The notes under the pieces were generated by a model. It was not told where the DNA came from. It saw nothing but the letters and a program-made list of their open reading frames with translations, and searched no databases. A program made the position numbers and the translations under genes. DNA of 64,000 nucleotides from positions 1,550,001-1,614,000 of the forward strand of contig BRON01000007.1 of NCBI GenBank assembly GCA_024345305.1, written 5' to 3'. Source of the DNA: Mrakia gelida. Its lineage: Eukaryota; Basidiomycota; Tremellomycetes; Cystofilobasidiales; Mrakiaceae. Of the stretch, positions 1 through 10,541 are shown one piece after another (position 1 is the stretch's first letter; every line of letters starts with the position of its first letter).

Positions 1-1340
1 GCAGAAGTCGATGAAGAGGATGGTGTACGCAACCATGACGACCATCTGAGAGGACAGGAGAGAAACGGTCAGCTTTTCGACCTCGACGCGTCGCGGGATT
101 CGAGTGAGAAAGGAGGACCGTTGCGAACCTGAACTATGACTCCTCCAACAACGATCCTCGCTGCAAAAGAAGACGAAGCAGTTGTCAGCACTGGGAACCC
201 ATGGAAGCGAGGGGGGTCGAGAGGGTCGCGTCTCAGCTCACCTCCAGAGTCCGCGTCTGCTTGAGTCGCTGCTCCTGCTGCCATTCCTCCTCCGATGGCC
301 TGGATCACGAGCGAGAGGATATCACCAATGACGAAGATCCAAGTGTAGGCTTGAGTAGGAGCGAGGAAGGGTCGAGGGAGGGAAGTCAGCTTCGAGCTCG
401 AGTTGCAAGAGGGGAGAAGAACGGGAGGCGGACGAACTCGCTGGGGCAAGGCGACAGTACTGATGACCGAGACGAGAGACGACGACACCCTGAATGAAGA
501 AAAGCAGAGACAGGAGATGGTCAGCTTGGAGATGAGAGAAAAAAGGGAAGAAGGAACGAACGAGGATGACATCTGCGTCGAGGAAGAAACGAAGTCGTCA
601 GTTAAACCATCGCCGCAGAGTCGTCTCAAGATGTCGAGGTCTTCTCACAGTTGGCAGCCGTACTGAATGCTGGAGAGATGATGAGAGACGCGATCTGACC
701 CATGAAGGCTGAGAGAAGGGGCGAGCGAAGCAAGGGAAGGTCAGTCTCGCTTCGACTCTTCTCCTCTCGAGCGAGAAGGTAGAAACTCACCAGTATCGTT
801 ATAGAGCCACTGTCCTCCGAGCAAGGGACTCCACTCCAGCCCGACGGCAGCTGAGAGTCTGAAAGACCATCCGATGAGCTCGCCTGGGAGATCGCAACCG
901 ATAGAAAGGAGGTCAGCTCGACAGCGACGCCGTCGTTCTTTTCTCGACGGGCGCGCCGAACTCACCGATAGCAGCGAAACCGAGAGTGTAGAGCAAGAAC
1001 CAGAACCTTGACTTGATCCCTTGAGCGATGTGGAGGACTGTCGAAGGAGAGGAAGGAAGATGAGCTGCTGCATGAGGGAGGGGTACGACGAGGGGGAGGA
1101 GGGAAGTGGAGCGAACTCAGGGAAATCGAGAAGACGGCGACAAAAACTGCACATCCTGCGATGGAAAGCTTGTAGTCGAAGGCGCTCCACTCGATCTCCC
1201 CAGTGTAGAGGTTTGGGGAGCCAGGGACGTAGTTGGTGAGGGAACCGACTGGAAGAGAAGAAAGGGAACGTCAGGCCGAGGATCGAGATTTGGAAGCTCA
1301 CTTCGTTGAACGAACCTTCTGGGACTGATTGATCTGACAT
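1..1340 (-). CDS. RTA1-like lipid-translocating/stress membrane protein (partial, 3' end beyond left edge)
   Basis: Membrane protein of the fungal RTA1 family (Rta1, Rsb1 and relatives), which have seven membrane spans and are linked to lipid-base efflux and drug tolerance. The start ATG is at 1340. Hand-resolved exons are 1340-1316, 1248-1117, 1037-966 and 883-791; they stay in frame and are followed by at least three more. The first exon ends at a GTTCGT donor. Seen in the translation: an N-terminal segment YVPGSPNLYTG, hydrophobic spans (AGCAVFVAVFSISL; RFWFLLYTLGFAAIGELIGW), an exon FMGQIASLIISPAFSTAAN, and the family-typical stretch IFVIGDILSLVIQAIGGGM (about 290-350). The last visible exon reads MVVMVAYTILFIDFC and then leaves the window. 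Family membership rests on the GD(I/V)LSxxxQAIGGG motif and the spacing of the spans. The exact substrate is unknown. It is the leftmost of four consecutive minus-strand genes. Confidence 0.8.
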
Positions 1341-1795
1341 GTTTCGAGGAGAGCGAAGAGTGAAGTTATAGATGAGATGGTGGTGGAGGTTTGGAAGGAA
1401 CGAGATCGAACGTTTCAGCCCTCGAGGTTTTGATTCGAAGAGACGGGCAGTGTTCGAACGGCGAAGCGAGGGCGAAACTAACCTGTGGGCTTCTCACGCC
1501 GTCGCCCGTTCGAGCTCGCTTATGAAGCGGTGAGCCGCAGATAAAGTTTGCATCAACGGTGACGAACTGGCGAGATCCGAAGCTCGTCTCGATTAGGCAG
1601 GAGGAAGGGCAAAATGGGCTCGACGGGGCCGAGAGGGCTGACCGGTATGAAGAAGCGACGCGTCGAGATCTTTCGAGGAGGGACGAGGAACTGTTCAGCT
1701 CGACGAGTCGACAACAAGGGTGCTTCATATATAAAAAGGGAAACAATCAATTGAGAAGTCCATGACGTACTGTACATATCGAGCTACAACGAGAC
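1341..1795 (-). promoter_or_regulatory. Intergenic region upstream of the RTA1-like gene
   Basis: This 455 bp gap lies between the start of the RTA1-like gene and the stop of the next minus-strand gene. It holds an AT-rich run (TATATAAAAA on the plus strand, about 1728-1738) that also reads TATATA on the minus strand, roughly 390 bp before the RTA1-like ATG, and one GACGCGTC palindrome at 1657-1664. No coding exon is supported. Confidence 0.45.
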
Positions 1796-3249
1796 TCAAA
1801 CAGCAACTCCTCGAACGACCTTCGCTCGCCCGTCCTGCTCCTTCTCGTCCCCGATCATCTTCCTGTGCTCCCCAGAGACCAGCCCTTGGCCGCTTCCAGC
1901 CTCAGTGATCCTTCCAACTCGATCCTTCCTCTCCTTCCCAGCTACCAAGTCCTCCAACTCCTTCCTCTCCGCTCGAACAGCCCTGTCGTCGACCCACGAA
2001 ACCGTCTCGTCCGATTTCTGAGCTCCACTCGCTCGAAGGATCTCCTCGGCAGTATCTCGACCGACGATCTCCCTCCACTGGTTGGAGGAGTCTCGGAAGT
2101 AGTGCAGTTCCTGGGAGGGAGAGGAAGGACGGTTGTCGACGATGGGCTGGATGAGTGGGCTGTAGGCGAACGAAGCGAAGGATCGCGAGGGGTAGGAAAG
2201 GCCAGGAGATAGAGGAGAAGTGCGAGAAGAAGTAAGGAAGGCGTCAGTGAGACAAAGAGAGAGAGGAGGGAACGAAACGAAGGAAGAAGAGGGAAACGCG
2301 ACGCGTCGACGTCAACTCGAACTCACAAAACATGATATCGATGAATCTCCCTCTCCACCACCGTCTGATAAATCCTATGCTCGTGCACAACCACATGCTC
2401 ATGCACAACCGGTTTCGCCCACGTAACCTCCCAATCAATCGTTCCTTTTCCCTCTCGATCCTTCACCTCCAATCCAGCCTTCTTGAACAGCTCCTCTCCC
2501 TTCTCGTCCAATCCGACCTTCCTAGGATGATGCTCCCGCTTGATATTCTCCGCCAGATCCAGTCGCTGCTGCTCGTGAGGGACGAGGGAGGGTTTGATGA
2601 GCGCCGTGGAGGAGGAGATGGGAGGGAAGAGGGAGGTGTGGTAGGCGAGGTGGGAGGTTGGGGAGTAAGGAACGGAGGAGAAGATGGATTCGGTGTGAGA
2701 GACGTAAGAAGGGTTGATGGGTCCTCGGGAGATGGTAGGCGGGTCTGAGACGAGGAAGGTTTTGGGAGGGGCTGGGATGGTTTTGGGGGGGTGGGCAATT
2801 GTGAGAGGGAACGGTTCGTGATGAGACGAGGGCGGGAGCGTCGAAGTTCCTTTGGGGGGGACCGGAGGGCTCAGACTTGATCCGTTTGCGCTGGGAGACG
2901 GGGAGGAGATGCTGAAGACTTTGAACTCTGGGATTGGGAGTGTTGGTGCTGAGGTCGTGTCCTTGGGAGGAGGGGGAGGAGGGGAGTGATGGGGAGGTTC
3001 GAAGTCGACGATCGAGTGGCGGTTTCCGTCGTTTGCTGAGGAAGAAGAGTTTCCAGGCGAGTGGGAGGAAGCGATGGGGTTAGAACGATGGTCGACCTCT
3101 ACGACTCCTCCATTGTGGGCGTTGCTGGCAGAAGGGCTCGAAGACGAGTGAGCTCCAGCTGAATCAAGGGACCTCCTCCCTCCGTCGTTCGACGAGGACT
3201 GCGACGAAGATTTCGAGTGCTTCTTCTTGAAGATGGACGAGATACCCAT
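1796..3249 (-). CDS. Unrecognised hydrophilic protein with a VEREIH-type C-terminal motif
   Basis: Two-exon gene. The start ATG is at 3249 (MGISSIFKKKHSK...) and the TGA at 1796-1798. Exon 1 runs to about 2324 and ends GTTTT|GTGAGT. Exon 2 starts after CTACAG near 2170 and joins in frame as HVFPLIQPIVDN. The first roughly 200 residues are Ser/Pro-rich, low in complexity and probably disordered. The conserved-looking part is HEHVVVHEHRIYQTVVEREI followed by HRYHVFPLIQP, a pattern of His-containing repeats seen in a group of uncharacterised fungal hydrophilic or allergen-annotated proteins; this resemblance is from memory and weak. The C-terminus is charged (RAERKELEDLVAGKERKDR). MGxxxS at the N-terminus fits an N-myristoylation signal, which would tether the protein to membranes; that is inference. 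No enzyme motif is visible. Confidence 0.72.
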
Positions 3250-3779
3250 TCTAGGTGGTGCTATGATGAAGGGTGGAGAGAGGAGACGAAGGAGGGAAGG
3301 AGAGGGATGCAGTTGGAGTCAAGATCGACCTTTTCAGTCTCGAGCTCGTCGGGGCGGGGCTGAGCGTCATCCTGTTTCGGACGAGCTCGTTGCGAGGAAA
3401 GTTTTCTTTGGAGTCGCAGTTTCAAGGGTTCAGGGGTTCACGTACCGAGGCGAGGTCGGCTCTCTGAAACGAACTCGAAAATCTGGCGACGAGAAGGAAA
3501 GAAGGAAGCGAAAGATCAGAAGTGAGCTTCATTTTCGACACGCGAGTTTGATCGACGCGTCTCATCGTCGCTCCACCGTCTTCCTCCAGCGAAACCCAGA
3601 TGGAGGAGCGAGAGCCCAGACGGCGAAGCTATTTCCATCCTCCTCCAAGCTCGGGAGTCGCTTCCTGGACGTTGAAGACGGAGTCGAGCTGAACTCGCTC
3701 GTAACTCCTCGCCTTCGCCCTTCTCGCTCTCCTTTCCTTCTCCCTCGGCTTTCCCAACCCCAACCAGAAACGCGCGCAA
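3250..3779. other. Intergenic region between the VEREIH protein gene and PTPA
   Basis: About 530 bp between two minus-strand genes. It must hold the promoter and 5' UTR of the gene ending at 1796 and the 3' end of PTPA. It contains one GACGCGTC palindrome (3554-3561). Short open frames on both strands have no start context, splice structure or recognisable product, so I call no gene here. Confidence 0.4.
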
Positions 3780-5361
3780 TCAAGTCGTTGTATCACCCGT
3801 ACTGATCTCCCACCCTATCAACGGTCCTCCAACAAACAGATGCTGCACGACGACGCGTTTTCCCAGCACCTCTCCTTCGTACATCTTCAGCAGACCCGAG
3901 TGGATCTTGGCCCAAGATTTGCCCGAAGTGGCGAGGTTGTAGAGCAGAGGCTGATGGGCGAGTGGGGGCGAAGGACGAGAGAAGGGAGAGGAGGGAAAGG
4001 GGACGCGCAGAGTTGCGGGTTCAGTTCGACGAGACGAGACGACGGGCGACGCGATACCGGCATAAGAAGTTTGTGACACTCACCGAATGCTCATACCAAT
4101 TCCCACTCTTGATCTTCCCTATCCTCCTGATCGCCAAGGAGTAGAAATCGTCCGCTTCGCCTCTTGCTCCTGCTGCTCCTCCTCCTCGGACCCTCCTTGT
4201 GGGCGGCGGTTCCGGCGCGTCCAGATCGATCGTCCTCAGCGGAGGGACGTAGTTCTGTACGGCTTCGATGGTGGCTGCTGAGGAGCTTGCGATGGCGTGG
4301 CGAGGAGAGGGAGGAGGGAAGATCGATTCGGGAGTGATGGTTGATGACGTGAGGAGTTGAGAGGAGCCGAAGATGTAGCTGCGAGAGGAGAAAATCAAAG
4401 AGAAGGTGAGAGAACGTGTGAGAAGGAGGGAGACGTGAGGAAAAGGGGACGAAGGGAAGGATGGAAAGGGAGAGGGAGAGCGACACGACGCACGGAAGGA
4501 AACAGTAATCATCCAACCCCCAAACTCCATGACTCCCAGCTGGTTCGAGCTTGTACAAGTCTTGAAGGGTCCAGACGAGGTCTAGATAACTACCAAGCAC
4601 CAAAGCGCAACACGAAAGTCAGCTTCGGACGGCGAGAAAGAATGTAGACGGAGGGGAAAGCGACGAGCTCACGACCTAAACACCTTCATCACGACCCACT
4701 CGTCGTCCTCCTCCTTCAGCACTCCTCCCACTCTCAGCGCATAAAGGAACAAGAAGAACGCTGCCTCGTGACCTGTGCCGTAGTCTAGTCGAGTGCTGGA
4801 TCCGAAGGCTGAGGTGTTTTGGAGGAGGGGGAGGAGTTGAGGGAGGAGGGGGAGATGGGAGGTTGGTGTGAGAAGGGTTGAGAGGAGGGAGGGGAGTTCC
4901 TGCGATGCCGGAAGAGGTGTGTCGGGACAAGTTAGGGTGAGGTGATGAGATGAAAAGTGGAGAGGCGGGACTCACTTCTGAAGTCTGAGCAAAGTAGGTC
5001 CTGAAAGCGAGGTTGCCGTATCGTTGAGCGGAGTGAAGAGGAGGATGCTGAGATGTCAAGCTCTTGAGGTGGGAGAGCATCTTCTCCAGGTCGAGGATCG
5101 TCTGAGTACAAGCTCAAGGAGATCAGCTTAGGCCTTGTCCGACGAAGAAAGTAGGGAACGAGCGAAGAGGGGAAGGACGAGAGGACGAACCTGGGAAGGA
5201 GGAGGAAGTTGAGCTTGAGCTGACGAGAACGTCATGCCCTCGACCTTCTTGCTCAACATCTTGATCCAAGCCTGATATCCTCGGCAGCCATCACTCTTCA
5301 GCCAGTGAGCTAAGTCTTGATCGGTTTGGATGAGCTGAGAAGGGAGGGTAGAGGCGTCCAT
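3780..5361 (-). CDS. Serine/threonine-protein phosphatase 2A activator (PTPA, RRD1/RRD2 type)
   Basis: PTPA is a peptidyl-prolyl isomerase-like activator of PP2A and PP2A-like phosphatases, cytosolic and nuclear, acting in TOR and stress signalling. The start is at 5361 ([20 protein letters not shown]) and the TGA at 3780-3782. There are about six exons with phased introns. Family blocks appear in order: [12 protein letters not shown] (near 5020), [20 protein letters not shown] (near 4760), [20 protein letters not shown] (near 4530), KSGNWYEHS (near 4100), and [20 protein letters not shown] with VVQHLFVGG (3840-3920). These are the diagnostic PTPA motifs, and the protein is about 390 residues as usual. 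A Gly/Pro/Arg-rich insert before the KSGNWYEHS block is longer than in typical yeast proteins. The yeast RRD1 versus RRD2 assignment cannot be made without a tree. Confidence 0.95.
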
Positions 5362-5547
5362 CGTGGGTTGGAGTCAAGGAAGGAAGGAGGAAGGTCGAGA
5401 GTTGAGCTTTCGCTCGTTGGTTTCGTCGTCAGGCTAGCTCTCGTTCGAGCTAGAGAAAGACGAAGAAAATCATAAGATCGTATAGCGGGGTATATAACGG
5501 GGCTCGAGAAGCCAAAGGGACAACCTCCTGGTATTAGACATCTCGTC
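5362..5547 (-). promoter_or_regulatory. Promoter region of the PTPA gene
   Basis: A 186 bp gap between the PTPA start and the VPS51 stop. A TATATAAC element lies at 5491-5498 (TATATA on both strands), about 130 bp upstream of the PTPA ATG. Confidence 0.5.
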
Positions 5548-6528
5548 TCAAGCACCTACCTCCTCCTCGTCGTCTGGCGGGGGATCCAGCACCGTCTCGC
5601 ACTCCTCCCTGATCTCCCTCGTTCCCTTGATTCCTCCTTCCACCCAAGCGTCCAGGAGAGGTTTTGCACGAGAGAAGATAGTTCGGGCTTCGTCTTTCCG
5701 ACCTGCAGAACGAAAGAGGAGGAGAGTCAGCGCGAGGGTCGACCACGCGAGAAAAGGAGCAAGTAGACTCACCCAGAGCGACGAGATCCGACAACCGTTC
5801 CGGCAGATCTGCTACTTCTCTGACAACCCTACTTGTCGCTGCTGAAGGCGGTGCTGGAGGAAGGGAGACGGATGCTGTGAGCTGGGAGATGGTGGAGAAG
5901 GAGGAGCGGATGAGGTCGAGTGAGTCGGCGAGAGGGGAGGTATGGGCGTTCATCTGTCGAAGATCAGAGTGTATGTAGTTCAGCTCGATGGTTTGGAAGA
6001 GCGGCGGAGAGTGAACTAACCTTCTGGATGGTATCCGAAGCAGCGACGAGCTCGTGGTGATGGTTGTACACGAGAGCGTGTCGTTCGCTGTCGAGGAGTC
6101 TGATCTGAGAGTCGAGGTCGTTCTCGGTCTTGATGAGTTGAGAGAGCGATGAAGACTTGATGAGGGAGGAGTAGTAAATGTGTGGATCGAAGGAGGTTGA
6201 GTCTGTAGACACGACAGAGACGAGAGGGAGGGAGGAGAGAGTCAGCTCGAGCTCGCTTTGTTCCCTTTCCCTCGCCTCGTTCCTTCCGTTGCTCACCTAG
6301 ATCCATAGGATCCTTCTTGTCCTCTCCTACTGTCGAAGATCTTGGACTTGAAGGTCCATCCAAACCGTAATGAGCTCGAAGAAGGTCTCTCGCACGTTGA
6401 CGAGGGACGGCGGGAGAGCCTCCTGCGGCTGCTCCTCCTCCTCCTCCTTGACGAGGCGTCCCTGGAGGAGTAGAGTAGGAGGTGCGAGATCGATTGGCTG
6501 GAGGTGGTGTTGGTGGTGGTAATGACAT
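5548..6528 (-). CDS. VPS51: GARP/EARP tethering complex subunit Vps51
   Basis: Vps51 is a subunit of the GARP complex, which tethers endosome-derived vesicles at the trans-Golgi network. Exons 6528-6297, 6202-6021, 5953-5773 and 5702-5548 sum to 750 nt, giving a 249-residue protein with the TGA at 5548-5550. Seen in order: a Pro/Gly-rich N-terminus, RARDLLRAHYGL (the usual Vps51 lead-in), then FDPHIYYSSLIKSSSLSQLI, LDSQIRLLDSERHALVYNHH and ASDTIQKM, which match the Vps51/Vps67 N-terminal helix pattern (LDxExxxLVYxNYxxFxxAxDTI). The C-terminus is acidic (DPPPDDEEEVGA). The length is like short fungal Vps51 rather than the long animal form. It is transcribed away from AUR1. Confidence 0.93.
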
Positions 6529-6755
6529 GCAGTTTTCAAGATAAAGATTTGCTCGGAGCGGCTGTTGAGCGCGAAGATGGGCTCTCTCGCTGTCACCGTC
6601 CTCCTTCGTTTTGAAAGCTCGCTTCGTCCCTCCTTCCTTCCTTCTCCTTCAACGTCCAGCTCCCTTTCAAAGACACTTTATACCCAGCTCATCCTCGCTC
6701 GTCTCCTCCTTCTCCCCTTCTCCGTCGGCTCCTTCCCCCTCTCCTCCCCTCCTCG
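6529..6755. promoter_or_regulatory. Divergent promoter between VPS51 and AUR1
   Basis: A 227 bp region between two opposite start codons, so it must carry both promoters. The AUR1-proximal half is a strongly CT-rich tract (about 6620-6755), common upstream of basidiomycete genes. No clear TATA box. Confidence 0.6.
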
Positions 6756-8528
6756 ATGTCTACGCCTCAGACGAGCCATGCTCCCCTGGCTCCTCATCAA
6801 ACGACGCTGGTCCCTCTCACGTCCCGCACTCCCCTTGGATTCGTCCGTTGGCTTCTGCTCAACATCCTCGCAGCTCTCCAACGACTGGACCTGTCCTTCA
6901 ACCCTTCGCATACGTTCGTCAAGCTTCGTCGACACCGATGGTCCTTCAAGAACGACTACCCTTACCTGATCATGGCCTTCTTCGCCTCAATCTCGCTCTA
7001 CGTGATGGACGCCTCCCCTCTCTTCAAACTCTTCATCCCACTCGTCTACATCATCATCACAACCGTACCCTTCCTCGGTCAGTTCTTCTTCCCCGGAACT
7101 CCCGTCCTCGCGTGGGTGATCACCTTCTTCTGCGCAAGATACGTCCCGACGGAATGGAGGCCAGAGGTGCACGTCGCTCTCCTCCCAACTTTGGAATCAG
7201 TCCTATACGGAGCCAACATCTCGGACATCCTCACTCGATTCACCCACCCCATCCTCGACGTTATCGCCTGGCTCCCGTACGGAATCATCCACTTCGTCAT
7301 CCCCTTCGTCGTAGCAGCCATCGCTTTCGTCTTCGGCCCAAGAGGATCCATCAACTACTGGGGCAAGGTCTTCGGATACATGAATCTCACGGGAGTCGTG
7401 GTTCAGATCGTGTTCCCTTGCTCAGCACCTTGTCGGTATTTTCTCTCTCCACTCTCTCTGTCATCTCGAAGCGTTCAGGAGGGAAGGAAGAAAGAAAGTC
7501 ATGTCGAAGCAAGCTCGCAGCTGACGTCCCTCCTCCTTCCCTTCCTTCCCTCCCTTCTTCGTTTCACAGGGTACGAGCTCATCCACGGACTCAGCCCCGC
7601 CAACTACTCCATGGCCGGATCAGCAGGAGGACTCTCTCGAATCGACGCCATCTTCCACTCCCACGGCTACACCGAGACCTTCTCGACAGCTCCCCTCGTC
7701 TTCGGAGCCTTCCCAAGTCTTCACTCGGGGTGCGCGACCCTGGAGGCCTTGTTCTTGAGTCATTTCTTCCCTCGGTTCAGGTGAGCTTGCTTCCTCTGTA
7801 TCGTCTGGTGGTCTTTGGGTGGTCGAGAGGAAGGAAGGAGGGGAGTCGTCGAGCTCGCAAGCGAACGAACGAACAAAGGAAGGGATCGCCTGTTTTGGAA
7901 CTCTCGAGCTCACCCTCTTTCTCCTCCCTCCTTTCTCCTCTTCACAGGATCGCCTACTGGATGTACTGCTGCGTTCTCTACTGGGCGACGATGTACCTCA
8001 CGCACCACTACCTCATCGACGTCGTCGGAGGAGGGTGCCTCGCCACGTTCTTCTTCTACTACCTCATGCCAGCCGAGCTCAGGGAGTGGGAGACGGGAGG
8101 AGTGGGAAGGTTCGAGGAGTACGATTTGTTGGATCGTGAGTTTCCTTCAAACCTCCTTTCCCCCTATCACCATCACCAACGAACGAATGAACCCTGGAAC
8201 GAGCTCAGCTCGCCCTCGTTGATCCTTCCGGTCCCCACGTTCCCTCGACTCGAACTGACTCTCTTTCTCCCCTCCCCTCCCCATCCCCCCTCTCACAGAC
8301 CCTCGCTCAGTCCCCACTACCGCCAACGACGAGCACGACGACCTGGACGACGAGATCCGGAAACTCGAGGAAGGAGAAGCGGACGACGATCATCACATCC
8401 ACCAACCCTCCTCCTCCGCCTCAGCAGCTACCCTCGGACTCCTCACCTCCCCGAAGTCAAGGCCGACGAGTCCTCCGGCGGTGCTTAGGGCCGCGGGTGG
8501 GGATAAGGATAACGAGGTGAAGGCTTAG
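6756..8528 (+). CDS. AUR1: Inositol phosphorylceramide synthase catalytic subunit
   Basis: Transfers inositol phosphate from phosphatidylinositol to ceramide in the Golgi; essential in fungi and the target of aureobasidin A. Exons 6756-7431, 7570-7780, 7948-8135 and 8299-8528 sum to 1305 nt, giving 434 residues, all phases consistent. The first junction restores a Trp codon (CSAPWYELIHG). There are several hydrophobic spans (IMAFFASISLYVM; LFIPLVYIIITTV; FVIPFVVAAIAFVF). The catalytic PAP2-like motifs are FGAFPSLHSG (exon 2) and THHYLIDVVGGG (exon 3), supplying the His, His and Asp of the active site. The last exon adds an acidic, Ser-rich cytosolic tail (DDLDDEIRKLEEGEADDDHH) like other fungal Aur1 tails. 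The start was chosen as the first ATG that gives the family N-terminus. Confidence 0.97.
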
Positions 8529-8970
8529 GTTGGGTCAGGATGGGTCGATCTGGGTTCAAGTTGGGGACGGATTTCGAAGAAGGAGGGGTTTCGAGACGGA
8601 CGGACGGACGGACCAGATGGGTTGGACCGGGATACGTGGGAACTCGCTGGCTTGTTCGCTGCTCGTCGAGGGGGGGAGGTGGAGCTGGGAGGTGGAAGAG
8701 AACGAGGGGGCGGGATGGGAAGGGGAGGGGTTCGTCGCGTCTCGTTTTCCTTTGCTTCTTCCCTGTCGCTTAGTCTACCTTACCTACGGGATCTGCTGGA
8801 AGAAGGGGAAACGGATGGACTTTAATCTACACTAATTACTTATAATCTTCTACCTCTCTTCCCCCCCCTCTCTCTCTCTACTTGCTAGCTATACTGAGCT
8901 TTTGCTTTGGGTCGTTGATCGCTGAAGTTTTTTTTGCGCTGAGGGATCGAAGGGTGTTGACGAGCGAGCT
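8529..8970. other. Convergent intergenic region, AUR1 to small mitochondrial-type gene
   Basis: A 442 bp region between two stop codons. It holds the 3' UTRs. An AT-rich patch near 8820-8850 followed by a pyrimidine run could carry 3' end signals for AUR1. No gene seen. Confidence 0.4.
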
Positions 8971-9276
8971 TTATTGAGCGGCATTTTGGTAGAGAGCACG
9001 CTGGTGAACAGCTGAGATGGGCTGGGACCAGTCGACGAAGAAGTTGGGGGATTGAGGACGGGGGACGAAGGGTGGGAGTGCGACGTCCGAGACGACGCGT
9101 CGAGCGAGGGAGGTTTGGCACTCTAGGCCAGCCAGCTTCACGACTTGCAAGATATCAGGTGGAAGAGCATTTCGCGATGACCGCAACGTCGTCTGGAGAG
9201 ATCAGCCCGCAGAACGAGAAGCGTTCGCGTGCAAGCTATGCGCGAGACGTCGAACAGTCGCGAGGAAGCTGAGCAT
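8971..9276 (-). CDS. Small protein with mitochondrial presequence-like N-terminus, unrecognised
   Basis: Two exons, 9276-9256 and 9192-8971, are joined in phase 0 across a 63 nt intron (GTTCGA donor, CTGAT branch-like site, CAG acceptor). They give an 80-residue protein starting MLSFLATTTLRSSRNALPPD and ending FVDWSQPISAVHQRALYQNA plus AQ. The N-terminus is rich in Ser, Thr, Leu and Arg with no acidic residue for the first 19 residues, as in mitochondrial targeting sequences. The rest is a soluble mixed sequence with no membrane span. I do not recognise the family. It could be a small matrix protein or an assembly or respiratory accessory factor. Real coding is supported by the clean splice and the sensible codon use. 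The start codon is less certain than the second exon. Confidence 0.6.
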
Positions 9277-9623
9277 CTCCTCGCTGGTCCAAAAGCCTCG
9301 CGAGCAAGGAGAGCGAGGAGTCGACTTTGATCACAGGCAAGTGCCGCCGAGCTTCTGAGAAAATCAGAGCTACTACTACTACTCCTCCTCGCAAGCAAGA
9401 CCAGAACGACGAGCGAGCACGTCTGCCTCCCCTCCCTCCCTCCTGCTCTCTCCCTTCGAAGGTTAGAAAAAAACGTATCATCATCGTCAATCGAATCTAA
9501 GAGAAGTCGTCCATAGCTCCTCCCCTCGTCTCACCTCAACCCTCCAACCCGAGTCCCGAAGAAAGTGAAAGAGCCAAAAGTGGCGAGAATGAAAGAAGGG
9601 AAAAACAACCGAGGGCGACCGGT
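9277..9623 (-). promoter_or_regulatory. Upstream region of the small mitochondrial-type gene
   Basis: A 347 bp gap between two minus-strand genes. It contains a short CTA/CTC triplet run (about 9368-9390) and a purine-rich patch on the minus strand. No TATA box or further gene is seen. Confidence 0.35.
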
Positions 9624-10249
9624 TTAGGCAGTGACCCCAGGGAAACAATCGGCCAAACCCTTCTTGTGCTTGTTCTCAGCGTGGATGAGAAGCTGAGGGG
9701 GCTTGGTGGTCTGGCAAAGCCAGCGAAAACAAAGAACGGGGGTGCAAGGGTCAGCTCGGTCTTCGAAAGGGTTGATTGGGTTGGGTGTGCGAGCTCGCGC
9801 TCTCGAGTTTTTGAGCTTCCTTCCTGGGTCTTCGAAGGTGGCGATATCGAACGCGTTGGAGCAGAGAAAAGGGTGAGAGGAGACTTACCGACTGGAAGGT
9901 AGTCATGCAGACGACACACTTGAAGGTCTGGGCGGCGGCGTTGACCTGCGAACGCACCACAACGAGGGGAGGGGGGTGGGAGGGGAGGAGGAGGAAGGAA
10001 GGAATGAGCTTGTCGTTTCGTGGCGAAGAGCGAGAAGGGCCCAGGGATAGAGAGTATAGAGAAAGGGGAAATCACCTTAAGTTGAGAACCAGCTCCAGCG
10101 GCGTTCTTCTTAGCGTTCTTCTCTCGCGACATGGCAGATTTCATTCCCTACAAGAAGGAAGGAACGTTCAAACGAGAAGTCAGCTCTTCTCCGTCTCTCG
10201 TCTTGCCCTTCCTTCGAGGCGATGGGGGACTCACGTTTCCTCCTCCCAT
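9624..10249 (-). CDS. Small basic zinc-finger protein of the SERF/4F5 plus zf-met2 type
   Basis: Four exons give a protein of about 77 residues: MGGGNGMKSAMSREKNAKKN, then AAGAGSQLK, VNAAAQTFKCVVCMTTFQS and a last exon ending in LLIHAENKHKKGLADCFPG. The first exon is only MGGGN (ATG at 10249, donor GTGAGT). The stop TAA is at 9624-9626. The N-terminal half is the basic 4F5/SERF pattern (GxKxxxxREKNxKKN). The C-terminal half is a compact C2H2-like finger, CVVC followed by HAENKH. This matches a small protein widely conserved in fungi and plants (At2g23090 type), whose exact role is not established. The neighbour SPT6 is divergent and shares the upstream region. Confidence 0.85.
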
Positions 10250-10541
10250 GTTAGCTGATTTAGATTTGAGTGGTGGGGTAGGTGGGTGAGGGCGGGAAAG
10301 GGGAAGGAGTTGAAGGAGAAAAGGTTAGGAAGAGGTTGTTGTGGATGGGAGCGAGAAGGAAAGCAAAGGGACTTGCGTTTTGAAAAGGAAAGCGAGCTTC
10401 CTCTCGTCGCCTCCTTCCTTCTCCCCTTCTCCTTCACCCATCCACCCATCACCCCTCCCTCCGCTCTCTCCCCTCTCTTTCTCCCTTTTCTCCCTCCCAT
10501 CCTTCCCTCACTTACTACGGGCTTGGAGAGGAACATCCGAC
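10250..10541. promoter_or_regulatory. Divergent promoter between the zinc-finger gene and SPT6
   Basis: 292 bp between opposite start codons. The half next to SPT6 (about 10390-10515) is almost pure pyrimidine on the plus strand, a CT-rich leader typical of this genome. No TATA box. Confidence 0.55.

Noticed and set aside
1728..1738. Perfect TATATAAAA on the plus strand as promoter of a plus-strand gene
   Set aside because: The downstream plus-strand frame (from 1865) is antisense to a well-supported minus-strand exon, so there is no gene for it to serve.
6611..8488. A 625-residue open frame overlapping AUR1 on the same strand
   Set aside because: It runs through AUR1 introns in another frame and has Arg/Pro/Ser-biased composition; it is a shadow of AUR1.
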